Shown here piece by piece: positions 26,761 through 35,285 of a DNA stretch of 64,000 bases; position 1 is the first letter of the stretch; each line of letters begins with the position of its first letter. This DNA is from Paenibacillus sp. FSL A5-0031 (GTDB taxonomy: Bacteria > Bacillota > Bacilli > Paenibacillales > Paenibacillaceae), in NCBI RefSeq assembly GCF_001956295.1, contig NZ_MRTD01000006.1, positions 62,001 through 126,000 of the forward strand. The letters are read 5' to 3'. Under the pieces are notes generated by a model. It did not search any database. It had not been told where the DNA came from and worked only from the letters and a program-made list of their open reading frames with translations. The position numbers and the translations under genes were made by a program.

Positions 26761-28002
26761 TTATGCCTTAGACCATGAAGCTAGCTGCCAGTCATGTTCG
26801 GCGTATTCACTGTATCTGTCCTTTACTCCGCCTTTTTCTGTGTTCCCCTCATGAATGTAAATACGGTGCTTCATCGTTATTGCATCTCCACCTGGCAAAA
26901 GCTTTCCGCCGCAGAAATGGAAATTCGCAGGTGTGAAAGGGCCATAATCACGGACAAACCATTGCGAAGCAAAAGTTTCATTTTCCGGATGGGAGAAAAC
27001 CGCAATGCCTGCCTCGGTGTACTGCTTGACCACTTCATCTCCGTCTCGCTGCATGCTGAGAAACAGTTCACCGCTGTAGTCGACCCATTCCGTCACAGAA
27101 CCAAAAATGTCCGCCTCACCTTTTTTCCCTTCGGCAGACGTGAGGCCACCTCGATGATGTCCGCTAATTTGCTCGTTAACGCGAATAAATGGAAATCCGC
27201 CTTCTTTCGTATCTCCGAACCGGACATCGCCGTTCACGGCATACAACTGTGTCGTAAGATCCATATACCTCGATTCTGGAGGCAGATTATAAATGCGGAC
27301 ACTTCGAGCTTCCGTTAGAAGAAGGCGTCCATTCTCGTCCAACCAGTCGATCAATGCCGTCATTTGCCCAAAAACAGGACCGCTTGCAAGCACAACAAAT
27401 GTCCGGTGCACCTGCCTGCCTTCACCGCGAAACTCGTGATACAGCTTATGACTGTTCACATCATCGTGTCCCCACCATAACCCGTGATGATGAAGATGAT
27501 CGTCCGGCCCATCATGGATCAGTGTCTTTCCATGCGGCCCAATTATGGGGTAAAAGTAAGGTTTTGCACTCGTAACCGCATAGAGGTACCGAGTAAAAAG
27601 TTTACCCTCAATGCTTACAACAACTCTTGCATTATCTTCCTGATGATCGAGATACACTCCAGGCAGCTCGCTCCAAGGATTATGCTTCCGATCTGCTGGA
27701 GCAGCAGTTGAAGCAGCTTTTAAATCAAAAAACAAATGGGTCTCCAGCGGCAATGAAACGTCCTGTACCAGTATATAAAGCGCACATTCAGCAATTGCAC
27801 CTTGCGGTCCTGCTGACATGGCGTACGGGCTTAACTGACATGCAAACGAAAGACCTGCCGAATGATTAACTGCGAATAGGTTACAATTTCCTGACCATTC
27901 CAAAAGCCGCTTAAACGTCTTTTCTTCCATTTCTATTCGGACAACGGCTGGGAGCGGAGTGCCTGCATGAATGGAAAGCTGCAGCGATTCGTCGAACGTC
28001 AT
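26761..28002 (-). CDS. DUF6807 (PmoA-like) family protein
   Basis: 413 residues with the His-rich block DGPDDHLHHHGLWWGHDDVN typical of the 'PmoA family' (DUF6807) proteins found in sugar-utilisation loci. Despite the name the family is unrelated by evidence here to methane monooxygenase activity; its function is not established. The clustered His and Asp residues suggest a metal or carbohydrate site. It begins 13 bp after the Gfo/Idh/MocA oxidoreductase gene, preceded by GGAGGGG, so the two form an operon. Confidence 0.8.
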   Translation of the reverse strand: MTFDESLQLSIHAGTPLPAVVRIEMEEKTFKRLLEWSGNCNLFAVNHSAGLSFACQLSPYAMSAGPQGAIAECALYILVQDVSLPLETHLFFDLKAASTAAPADRKHNPWSELPGVYLDHQEDNARVVVSIEGKLFTRYLYAVTSAKPYFYPIIGPHGKTLIHDGPDDHLHHHGLWWGHDDVNSHKLYHEFRGEGRQVHRTFVVLASGPVFGQMTALIDWLDENGRLLLTEARSVRIYNLPPESRYMDLTTQLYAVNGDVRFGDTKEGGFPFIRVNEQISGHHRGGLTSAEGKKGEADIFGSVTEWVDYSGELFLSMQRDGDEVVKQYTEAGIAVFSHPENETFASQWFVRDYGPFTPANFHFCGGKLLPGGDAITMKHRIYIHEGNTEKGGVKDRYSEYAEHDWQLASWSKA

Positions 28003-28015
28003 ATCGGATCCCCTC

Positions 28016-29170
28016 CTATTTGCTTTCTCCGCTTACCGTAATTTGATTGCTGCTAAACGCTGCAACGGAGTTTTTCTTCTCATAGAAGTGGGTCGCTGAC
28101 GCCATAATCCCTTCCCGTGTATAAAAAGGGCTGTCTGGTCGAATTGGCAGCTCAACAGTTGTCCCTGTGCTGGAAGCTTGATAAATAGCAGTAATAAGCT
28201 CAAGCGTTTTTCTTCCTTCCACTCCCGTTACGAGTACTTCACCGCTGCCGTTTTCAATCGCGGATATAACATTATCCAGCTGACCTTTGTGCCCTACATA
28301 GGTTAAGGAAGCTGTACCATCTGCAACAGCTGCAATTTGCCGCTCCAATTCCGGGTTTTCTATAGGAAAACCGTTTTCCTGTGCAGATGAAGCGGTCACC
28401 TGCCATGGCATCGATACACGCGCTTTCTCACCTTGGAAAATAAGCTTTTGCTCTTGTCCGTGATGAACGACGGAGCTTGTAATTTGAGCAATCGCTCGCG
28501 GATAGGACAAAATCGCTACCGACAAATCCTCAACTTCCGCATTATCATGGGAAGTATTAGCCATAATGGCCGTCACTTTATCCGGCATTCCCATCATCCA
28601 TTGGAACATATCGATGTGATGAACGGCATGGTTCAGCGTACAGCCTCCGCCTTCCTTCTCCCAAGTTCCGCGCCACCACAAATCGTAATATGTATACCCT
28701 CGCCACCAAAAGGAATCAACCTGCGCATGCACGATTCGTCCTGCAAGCCCAGAATCAAGCACGCTCTTAAGCTTCATGACCGCATCGCCAAATCGATTCT
28801 GGCTTATGACGGAAAGAATTTTTCCTGATGCGGCAGCGGCTTCGTTCATTCTATCGCATTCAGCCAGCGAAGAAGCCATTGGCTTCTCGACAATGACATG
28901 TTTTCCTGCTTGCAGGAAGTCTACGGAAAGATCAGCGTGTGTATAGGGCGGTGTGCAAATCGAAACCAAATCGATATCATCACGCGACAGCAAATTTTTG
29001 TAATCGTTTACAATTTCACAATTCAATTGAAACTTCTTTTTTTTGTCCTGCGCGCTTGCATCATTAATATCGTATAAAGCAACAATACTGCAGCGGTTCC
29101 CAAGTGCCAGATAAGCTTCGATATGAGCAGACGATATAGAGCCGGTTCCAATAATCGCAACGCGAATCAT
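28016..29170 (-). CDS. Gfo/Idh/MocA family oxidoreductase
   Basis: 384 residues. N-terminal Rossmann fold (AIIGTGSISSAHIEAY, residues 5-20), then DLVSICTPPYTHADL and the conserved EKPMA (about 95), and the C-terminal substrate domain with GGGCTLNHAVHHIDMFQWMMG, whose His residues sit in the active site. These enzymes oxidise or epimerise sugars or cyclitols with NAD(P). It is first in a bicistronic operon with the DUF6807 gene; the promoter carries a palindrome that a GntR regulator could bind. Confidence 0.9.
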   Translation of the reverse strand: MIRVAIIGTGSISSAHIEAYLALGNRCSIVALYDINDASAQDKKKKFQLNCEIVNDYKNLLSRDDIDLVSICTPPYTHADLSVDFLQAGKHVIVEKPMASSLAECDRMNEAAAASGKILSVISQNRFGDAVMKLKSVLDSGLAGRIVHAQVDSFWWRGYTYYDLWWRGTWEKEGGGCTLNHAVHHIDMFQWMMGMPDKVTAIMANTSHDNAEVEDLSVAILSYPRAIAQITSSVVHHGQEQKLIFQGEKARVSMPWQVTASSAQENGFPIENPELERQIAAVADGTASLTYVGHKGQLDNVISAIENGSGEVLVTGVEGRKTLELITAIYQASSTGTTVELPIRPDSPFYTREGIMASATHFYEKKNSVAAFSSNQITVSGESK

Positions 29171-29204
29171 ATAATTCCATCTCCTTAGTCATTTTTCTTA
29201 ACTG

Positions 29205-29234
29205 ATAATACTAGTATACAATTAATTCAGACAA
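29205..29234 (-). promoter_or_regulatory. Promoter of the oxidoreductase-DUF6807 operon with overlapping GntR-like operator
   Basis: Minus-strand TTGTCT (29234-29229), 18-bp spacer, TATTAT (29210-29205). The perfect palindrome ATACTAGTAT (29208-29217), within TTGTATACTAGTATTATCA, overlaps the spacer and -10 box, the form expected for an FCD-type GntR repressor site. The divergently placed candidate regulator lies 160 bp away. Confidence 0.5.
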
Positions 29235-29274
29235 GTGCATATGCCTTTTTTATATGAGTATATATTGCAAAATC

Positions 29275-29305
29275 AAAAAAACAGCCGACATCTCCTATGA
29301 GGCTG
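29275..29305 (-). terminator. Intrinsic terminator of the GntR regulator gene
   Basis: Minus-strand CAGCC ... GGCTG followed by seven T, about 25 bp past the stop codon. Confidence 0.7.
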
Positions 29306-29327
29306 CCTGCCGTTTCATTGTACATGA

Positions 29328-30014
29328 TTACTTAAAATACGCGGGGTGTTTCTCTTTCAGCTCATCCTTCTCCAGTTGAAAACGATTCAAATGCTCATGC
29401 ATCACTTTTTCCGCCGCATCTGCGTCCTTGTCCTTAATTGCCGCTACGATTGCACGGTGCTGGCTCAAAATAATATGCCAATCATCGTTTGCAGCAAGGC
29501 GCAGCATCCTCACCCTCTGGTAATGGGCGCTAAGCTCTTGAAGCAGCTTCCAAGTGCGGAGCTTCCCACATCCGATGATAATCGTTTTGTGAAACTCATC
29601 GTCGAGCTCAAACAATCGCTTATAGTTTTTTTCTTCGATACAGAGCTCTTGCAGGGCAATCAAATTTAGCAGCTGCAGCACTTGTTCAGCCTTAAGCTGC
29701 TCGCATGCCAGCCTGACGATCGTACTTTCCAGCGTTTCCCGCACGAAACGCGACTCTTCCACCATATCCAGATCAATAAGAGAAATAAATGAACCTCGCT
29801 GTGGTATCGTTTCAATAAGTCCCTCTTGCGAAAGCTTAACGAATGCCTCTCTGATGGGTGTTCTGCTCACCTTCAGCATTTCGATTATATCTTTTTCTGA
29901 AATAAAACGGCCCGGCTCCAGTTTCAAATCCAATATATCTGATTTCAGCTTATCGTATACATAGTCACGAATAGATCCTTTTGTATCACGCGACGATTCG
30001 GAATTGTAGTTCAT
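29328..30014 (-). CDS. GntR family regulator, FCD (FadR) subgroup
   Basis: 228 residues. N-terminal winged helix (about 15-80; LEPGRFISEKDIIEMLKVSRTPIREAFVKLSQEGLI is the family signature) and an all-helical FCD effector domain with the metal-binding pattern of Asp and His (ELDDEFHKTII, HEHLNRF). Such proteins usually repress nearby sugar-acid or organic-acid genes. The downstream oxidoreductase operon with its palindromic promoter is the natural target. Start preceded by GGAGGG at about ten bases. Confidence 0.92.
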   Translation of the reverse strand: MNYNSESSRDTKGSIRDYVYDKLKSDILDLKLEPGRFISEKDIIEMLKVSRTPIREAFVKLSQEGLIETIPQRGSFISLIDLDMVEESRFVRETLESTIVRLACEQLKAEQVLQLLNLIALQELCIEEKNYKRLFELDDEFHKTIIIGCGKLRTWKLLQELSAHYQRVRMLRLAANDDWHIILSQHRAIVAAIKDKDADAAEKVMHEHLNRFQLEKDELKEKHPAYFK

Positions 30015-30139
30015 ATCATTGCATCCCTCCTGATGGCACTGCTATTACTAATGTACCATAGCTTGTATAAACTGCAATAAGCCAAAGCAGAACATAATAT
30101 TGTATAATGAGTGTATTAATGAATTGGAGGCTATACTTT

Positions 30140-30436
30140 ATGCTGTTGCCTGATTTTGATTTTATGTCCGATTCCACGGAAGAAACGTCTACAAGATACG
30201 TCACTTTTATTGGACCTAGCTTGAAGCGATTTGACCTTGCTATTACTTCAACTAGCCGTTTTTACGGCAAAAAACTAATTACTGACCTTCAATTTGGCAA
30301 AACAGCGATTATCGGTCCTGATGACCTTGAAGAGGAAGGGTATCTTGAACATACGTTTAAGCTGACAGAAGAAGAAGCGGCTGAGCTCGCTCAATTCTTA
30401 TACTTTGTTGTTGGAACGGTGCATTTTACCGATTAA
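30140..30436 (+). CDS. DUF3055-like small conserved protein
   Basis: 98 residues from ATG 30140, placed nine bases after GGAGG. The pattern TRYVTFIGPSLKRFDLAI ... YGKKLITDLQFGKTAIIGPDDLEEEGYLEHTF resembles the DUF3055 family of Bacillales, with no known function. It is followed 50 bp later by another small acidic protein in the same direction. Confidence 0.7.
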   Translation: MLLPDFDFMSDSTEETSTRYVTFIGPSLKRFDLAITSTSRFYGKKLITDLQFGKTAIIGPDDLEEEGYLEHTFKLTEEEAAELAQFLYFVVGTVHFTD

Positions 30437-30486
30437 TCAGGGTACACTGAAATGGTAAACTAATACCATTTGAGAGGAGTCTGCTG

Positions 30487-30765
30487 ATGGATCGATTTGT
30501 TCCTGAAAATCGCCAGCCCTATACAGATGTATCAACAGTAGAATCGCAGCGCAACGATCTCATTCCGGAGGAGTTTCCGGATGGACCGTATGGCTCTGAT
30601 CTGCTGATGGAATCGCTAGGAAAAAGTACGCCTTGGAGAGTGGATCAGCGACCATCCAATCGCTTCGCTTATGAGAATCGAGCGCTTCATGCAGGATTGC
30701 CTCGTGACTATCCGGGTGAAGATGAATACGACCATGATTTTCCTGAAGTACATGATGAACCTTAA
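30487..30765 (+). CDS. Small acidic protein, unknown function
   Basis: 92 residues, Asp/Glu/Pro-rich, with few hydrophobic stretches; probably soluble and partly disordered. GAGGAG stands seven bases before the ATG. I recognise no family. It is likely cotranscribed with the DUF3055-like gene. Confidence 0.6.
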   Translation: MDRFVPENRQPYTDVSTVESQRNDLIPEEFPDGPYGSDLLMESLGKSTPWRVDQRPSNRFAYENRALHAGLPRDYPGEDEYDHDFPEVHDEP

Positions 30766-30866
30766 ACCAAGCAAAAACGCCTTCGGCGTCCTTAGACGCT
30801 GAAGTAGCTTTGACGGTGAAATATAAGATAAGTATGAGAAAATTATATACTTTCTTATATTTAAAC

Positions 30867-30914
30867 AAAGCCCTTGGATAACACGTCATATCACGTGTTT
30901 CCAAGGGCTTTTTT
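30867..30914. terminator. Bidirectional terminator between the small acidic protein and symporter genes
   Basis: AAAGCCCTTGGATAACACGT ... ACGTGTTTCCAAGGGCTTTTTT, a long stem with T run between convergent genes. Confidence 0.9.
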
Positions 30915-30936
30915 CCAAGCTTATTTATACTTTGGT

Positions 30937-32292
30937 TTATGCAGGATTAAGCTCTAGGTCATCTTCGTCACCGCGGTTGAATGCTTCACGATCGAATTCG
31001 CCTTCGGAATCTGCTACAAGCAATGCAGTAACCGTAGTACCCGTAGCATTAACAGCCGTACGACCCATATCAATTAGAGATTCAACAGCAACAACAAGTG
31101 CAATACCTTCTAGCGGTAAGCCAACTGCTGTCAATACAACTGTTGTCGAAATGGAAGCTGGACCTGGTACGCCTGCTACACCGATTGATGAGATTACGCT
31201 AACAAGTACGATAAGTACATAATCTGTTGCAGTAAGCGATACACCGTAAACTTGTGAGATGAATACCGCTACAACAGCCGGCCAAACCCCGCCGCAGCCG
31301 TTAAAGTTCATTGTAGCGCCAAGCGGTGCTACAAAGCTCGCGATTTTTGGTGAAATGCGAAGGCGCTTCGTAATAACTTCAAGATTGACCGGAAGCGTTG
31401 CAAAGCTGCTGCGTGTTGTGAACGCTACCGCAACCGTAGGATATGCTTTTTTGAAAAATTTCAAAGGATTAACCTTAGCGACAAAAGATACAAGGCCGCC
31501 AAAGACGAATACAAAATGCAAGAGCAATGCGATATAAGTTACAAGAATTAACATGGCAAGCGGTTCGAGTGTTTCCCAACCATATCTAGCAGCCATAACT
31601 GCAATCAAGGCATACACACCATACGGTGTAAAGCGAAGAACGAACTTAACAACCTGGTGCATAATTACGGTTGCCGATTGAATGAACGCTTTGAACGGTT
31701 GAACGGAATCTGGATTTTTTGCTCCTACCTTAACGATTGCGATAGCAATGAATAGTGCGAAAATAAGAATTGGCACTACTTTACCCTCTGCAGCATCGTT
31801 AATCGGATTCGAAGGCACTTGATCCAATATCACTTTGAAAAAGCTTGGAACTTCACGCGCTTCAAAATTTTCAGGTGTTTTAAGCTCAAAGCCTGCACCC
31901 GGATTAATAGCAGATGCTACTAGAAGTCCGATAATTGCCGCTACACCTGTCGTTGCAAGAAACCAACTAATTGTCTTAACGCTAAGCTTGCGTAGAAACT
32001 CAAGATTCGTAATCGAGATAATACTGTTAATAACGAGAACAAATACGAGTGGAATAACGATCATCTTAATTAAATTAATGTAGATGGAGCCAATCGTACC
32101 TACGCCTTCAGTATCTAGTTTAAAGTTGTTAAAAATGATACCTGCCACAAGGCCAAGGCCAAGTGCGACCAATACCCTCGTTCCGAAGCTTACTCGTTTT
32201 TTGGCCATAAAATAAAGACCGCCAAGTATTATTGCTGATACAACTAAACTGATCCAGTTTGTTTCAATTGCTGTCAATAAATTATTTTCCAT
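30937..32292 (-). CDS. DAACS-family cation:dicarboxylate/amino acid symporter
   Basis: 451 residues with the fold of the glutamate transporter family: about eight helices plus two re-entrant hairpins. Family motifs TTRSSFATLPVNLEV, GATMNFNGCGG, and GVPGPASISTTVVL-MGRTAVNATG are present. It couples uptake of a dicarboxylate or amino acid to sodium or protons. The TTRSSFATLPV version and length resemble the cystine transporter TcyP of Bacillus, but substrate assignment is tentative. The acidic C-terminal tail (GEFDREAFNRGDEDDLELNPA, last 21 residues) is unusual. Confidence 0.88.
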   Translation of the reverse strand: MENNLLTAIETNWISLVVSAIILGGLYFMAKKRVSFGTRVLVALGLGLVAGIIFNNFKLDTEGVGTIGSIYINLIKMIVIPLVFVLVINSIISITNLEFLRKLSVKTISWFLATTGVAAIIGLLVASAINPGAGFELKTPENFEAREVPSFFKVILDQVPSNPINDAAEGKVVPILIFALFIAIAIVKVGAKNPDSVQPFKAFIQSATVIMHQVVKFVLRFTPYGVYALIAVMAARYGWETLEPLAMLILVTYIALLLHFVFVFGGLVSFVAKVNPLKFFKKAYPTVAVAFTTRSSFATLPVNLEVITKRLRISPKIASFVAPLGATMNFNGCGGVWPAVVAVFISQVYGVSLTATDYVLIVLVSVISSIGVAGVPGPASISTTVVLTAVGLPLEGIALVVAVESLIDMGRTAVNATGTTVTALLVADSEGEFDREAFNRGDEDDLELNPA

Positions 32293-32527
32293 AATACAAC
32301 AATCATCCTTTCTGTCTACACATTATGATTAATAGCAAAAATTAACTCTTAAAATCAATTTCGTTTTAATTCCGATAAGAATACTCTACTTTGCAGAAAC
32401 AAATATATCATCGTTCTCAAACTTATGTCAATATGATTTTTCCACAGCTTCCAGAGAAATATTCGTTTAGCTTTTTGGAGTTTCGATACTATAAATATGT
32501 AGAGCTCTTTCAAGTATTACTTCGCAC

Positions 32528-32577
32528 AAAAAAGAGACGTATAACAACCTTTTGCATCCGGTTGTATACGTCTCTTT
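32528..32577 (-). terminator. Intrinsic terminator of the dioxygenase gene
   Basis: Minus-strand AAAGAGACGTATACAACC ... GGTTGTTATACGTCTCTTTTTT, 25 bp past the stop codon; nearly perfect 17-bp stem with T run. Confidence 0.88.
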
Positions 32578-32601
32578 GTGGCGTAACTTCAGTATAATTA
32601 G

Positions 32602-33378
32602 TTACTCCGTAATTTCAAATTTTGGTTTAACATTGTTGAAATCAAGATTTTCTCCGCTAACCATAAGGCCCATGCCCCAATCAAAATGAGTATTTACAGA
32701 AGGCTTGTCGGCTGCATCACGATATTGGAACAAAACGTTTCTTCTCGTTCTGTCACTGCGGTTAACATCCGATCCATGAATCGTCAAATAGTTGAAGAAC
32801 AGCACATCCCCTGCTTTCGCCGGGCAAAGCGTTCCAGATGAAATTGGATATTCCTTATGGTTGAGATAATGTCTTCCCACATGATTCAGCGGACCTTCCA
32901 AATGAGAACCAGGGATAACCGCTAAGCAGCCATTTTCTGAATCGGCATCATCAAGATGAACGCTTGCAGCAAGCATCGAATGGTCGTTATGAGGGAAATA
33001 TGGATAATCTTGATGCATAGGAAATGCTGCTCCGTTTGCAGGCGGCTTCACAAGCATTTTGGAGTGATGAAGCTGTACATTGGGACCGATGATTCCGTTC
33101 AGTACGGATACCATATTCGGATGAATGACTGCCTTAGTAAAGGAAGCATCATGATAATGCACATCATGGAAGCCTTTCAGAACAAGCTTCTTAAGCTGCT
33201 CTGGCGGGAGGAAATCTCCTTGCCATGCGTGGTTATGATCTGCCTGAGCGAGCGCCGCTCGTTGAATAACCCGCTCAACAGCTGCTCTCATCTCAACTAC
33301 CTCATCATTGTTAAACACGCCTCTAACTAGCAAGTAACCATTTTCTTTATAAAATTGCACATCTTCATTAGTGATCAT
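32602..33378 (-). CDS. Phytanoyl-CoA dioxygenase (PhyH)-like Fe(II)/2-oxoglutarate oxygenase
   Basis: 258 residues of the PhyH family: opening QFYKENGYLLVRGVFNNDEVVEMR, iron ligands H-x-D in MHQDYPYFPHND and a distal His in LTIHGSDVNRSDRTRRN, whose Arg binds 2-oxoglutarate. Such enzymes hydroxylate diverse small molecules; the substrate here is unknown. ATG 33378 is better spaced from AAGGGG than ATG 33384. The divergent AraC regulator 120 bp away probably controls it, a common arrangement for sugar- or opine-like substrates. Confidence 0.88.
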   Translation of the reverse strand: MITNEDVQFYKENGYLLVRGVFNNDEVVEMRAAVERVIQRAALAQADHNHAWQGDFLPPEQLKKLVLKGFHDVHYHDASFTKAVIHPNMVSVLNGIIGPNVQLHHSKMLVKPPANGAAFPMHQDYPYFPHNDHSMLAASVHLDDADSENGCLAVIPGSHLEGPLNHVGRHYLNHKEYPISSGTLCPAKAGDVLFFNYLTIHGSDVNRSDRTRRNVLFQYRDAADKPSVNTHFDWGMGLMVSGENLDFNNVKPKFEITE

Positions 33379-33503
33379 GTTCATTCCCCTTATCGTATAA
33401 TTAATGTGAATATGGTTTAATTATAGATAGGATATAGTGCAATCGTATTTACCTGTTAACGACATAATTTTGCATTATTACGCCATAGGAGCTGATCGTT
33501 CAT

Positions 33504-34391
33504 ATGTACGTTTGGTCAAAAAGCGAAGAACGCTTAAATCGATATGCAAGATTGCTGCAAGGTGAGAGCGTGACCATCCATGTTTATTATTGGGGAGCGG
33601 TACCAAAGCTAGTTGCAAATGCTGTTCATAAGCATTCTTTTTTTGAGGTTTGTTACGTGGCTGGAGGTACGGGAATTTATGAGGAGGGTGGAACGGCTTA
33701 TCCTCTGCATGAAGGCGTGCTTTTTTGCTCGCGGCCAAATATCCGTCATCAAATAAGAGATGTAGATCAATTGGATTTATTATATGTTGCCTACGAGCTC
33801 GATGAGAAGCTTTCTAAGCCGGATGAATTCGAATATTACAATCAGTCTTTAAACAGCGGCACGATTTGGATTGAAAACCAGCAGCATTCTCCCACAGCTC
33901 AAATTTGGAAATCGCTGCTCATTCCAAGCGAAGAAATGTTCGCTGTGCCAATCGCCTTGCTGAATCAGCTGGCACATGCCTTGATCCTAACGTTTCCTAC
34001 AATTGTAGGCGGGAGGAACAAAAGTACAGAAATCATTTTGCCCGCTTCAAATGCAGCTATCCTCATTAGCCGCGCAAAGCTGTACATACGCGATAATTTA
34101 GGCGCTAATTTGAGCTTATCGGAGGTTGCCCGCTACATTAATGTGTCGGAGCGCCATCTATCTAGACTTTTTTCGCAAAGCGTTCATGAATCGTTCTCCA
34201 TGCTTGTTAGACATGAGCGAGTCCGCGTGGCGGAGCAGCTGCTATCACAAACAGCAACGCCGATTAAAACCATCGCTGAGCGCTGCGGCTTCTCATCCGT
34301 ACATTATTTCTCCCGAACGTTTGCCGAAGCAAAGGGCATTCCTCCAGCTGCCTTTCGTGAGGCCAGCCGCAGAAATACCGATGATGACTAG
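33504..34391 (+). CDS. AraC family transcriptional regulator
   Basis: 295 residues. N-terminal cupin with HKHSFFEVCYVAGGTGIYEEGG (about 38-60), C-terminal double HTH (LSLSEVARYINVSERHLSRLFSQSV, IKTIAERCGFSSVHYFSRTFAEAKGIPPAAFR). Divergent from the PhyH-like gene, which is its likely target. GGAG precedes the ATG at about 12 bases. Confidence 0.9.
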   Translation: MYVWSKSEERLNRYARLLQGESVTIHVYYWGAVPKLVANAVHKHSFFEVCYVAGGTGIYEEGGTAYPLHEGVLFCSRPNIRHQIRDVDQLDLLYVAYELDEKLSKPDEFEYYNQSLNSGTIWIENQQHSPTAQIWKSLLIPSEEMFAVPIALLNQLAHALILTFPTIVGGRNKSTEIILPASNAAILISRAKLYIRDNLGANLSLSEVARYINVSERHLSRLFSQSVHESFSMLVRHERVRVAEQLLSQTATPIKTIAERCGFSSVHYFSRTFAEAKGIPPAAFREASRRNTDDD

Positions 34392-34411
34392 TTGCATCTC
34401 TGATTCATTGA

Positions 34412-35176
34412 TTATAGGTCATGAATCGTAATCTCGCTTCTGACCATAAACCTTGCGTTAACGCCTGCTTGACCGATGCCTTTGGAAATGTAAAAGGAGC
34501 CGTCCTTATTGTGATGAAGGCCTTTGTAGATCCCTTTCACGGACAACGGACCCTTTGGCTTTAATGCAAAAAAGAACGGCACGTTCAGCTGCTTCCCATG
34601 CAGATGACCGGCCATTAAATATTGAAAAGGGCGATTAATTTTTAGAACGACATTAGGATCATGCGTCATAATGACGACAGGCTTGCTGTCATCAATACCT
34701 CTAAATGAAGGTAAGATTCGGCTATGATGAGAGCTGTCATCGTCAATTCCGACAAGCTGAAAATCATCAAGCATGACATTCTCGTTACGCAACACCTTAA
34801 TCCCATAAACGCCAAATAGATCGAGCAATTTCTTTAAACGCGGAAGCTCATAATCATGGTTTCCGAGCACTGCATAGACAGGTATTCCGCTGTCTGCTAT
34901 AGCTTTAAGATAATAGCCTACCCGCGTCAAATAGTGTTCTTTATACGTATAATCGCCGGTCAGAAAAATGTAGTCAGGCTGCACAGAGGCAATGACATGC
35001 TGAATTCGCTTTGCGCTTATGCGCAGCCTGTCTACATGCAGATCGCTTATTTGCAATATGCGTTTGTTAATGCCAATGGGATGTGTAATTTTTTCGATTT
35101 TCAACCACTGGGTTGGGAGGATAAAGAGCAGGTACAAGAGAAGCACGGTTATTCCGAGCGTTAGTATAATAGCCAA
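34412..35176 (-). CDS. Membrane-anchored metallophosphoesterase, YkuE-like
   Basis: 254 residues from TTG 35176, which has AGGAGG six bases upstream; the in-frame ATG at 35194 has none. An N-terminal helix (AIILTLGITVLLLYLLFIL) anchors it with the catalytic domain outside. The calcineurin-like metal ligands are all visible: ISDLHVD, FLTGDYT, GNHDYE, THDP, GHLHG. Family members of this shape act on phospholipid head groups or nucleotides; the substrate is not known here. Confidence 0.88.
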   Translation of the reverse strand: MAIILTLGITVLLLYLLFILPTQWLKIEKITHPIGINKRILQISDLHVDRLRISAKRIQHVIASVQPDYIFLTGDYTYKEHYLTRVGYYLKAIADSGIPVYAVLGNHDYELPRLKKLLDLFGVYGIKVLRNENVMLDDFQLVGIDDDSSHHSRILPSFRGIDDSKPVVIMTHDPNVVLKINRPFQYLMAGHLHGKQLNVPFFFALKPKGPLSVKGIYKGLHHNKDGSFYISKGIGQAGVNARFMVRSEITIHDL

Positions 35177-35285
35177 ATGTGTCCTCCTAATCATTGAAAC
35201 TAATTCTGAGTTAATCTATCCCAAGGAGTAAATGCCTGTCCTTGTCATGAACTTCACTACTCTAATTAGTATAGTAAAGTTACGC

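Noticed and set aside
26794..27318. 174-codon plus-strand open frame
   Set aside because: Antisense to the DUF6807 gene, which has clear family motifs and a ribosome site.
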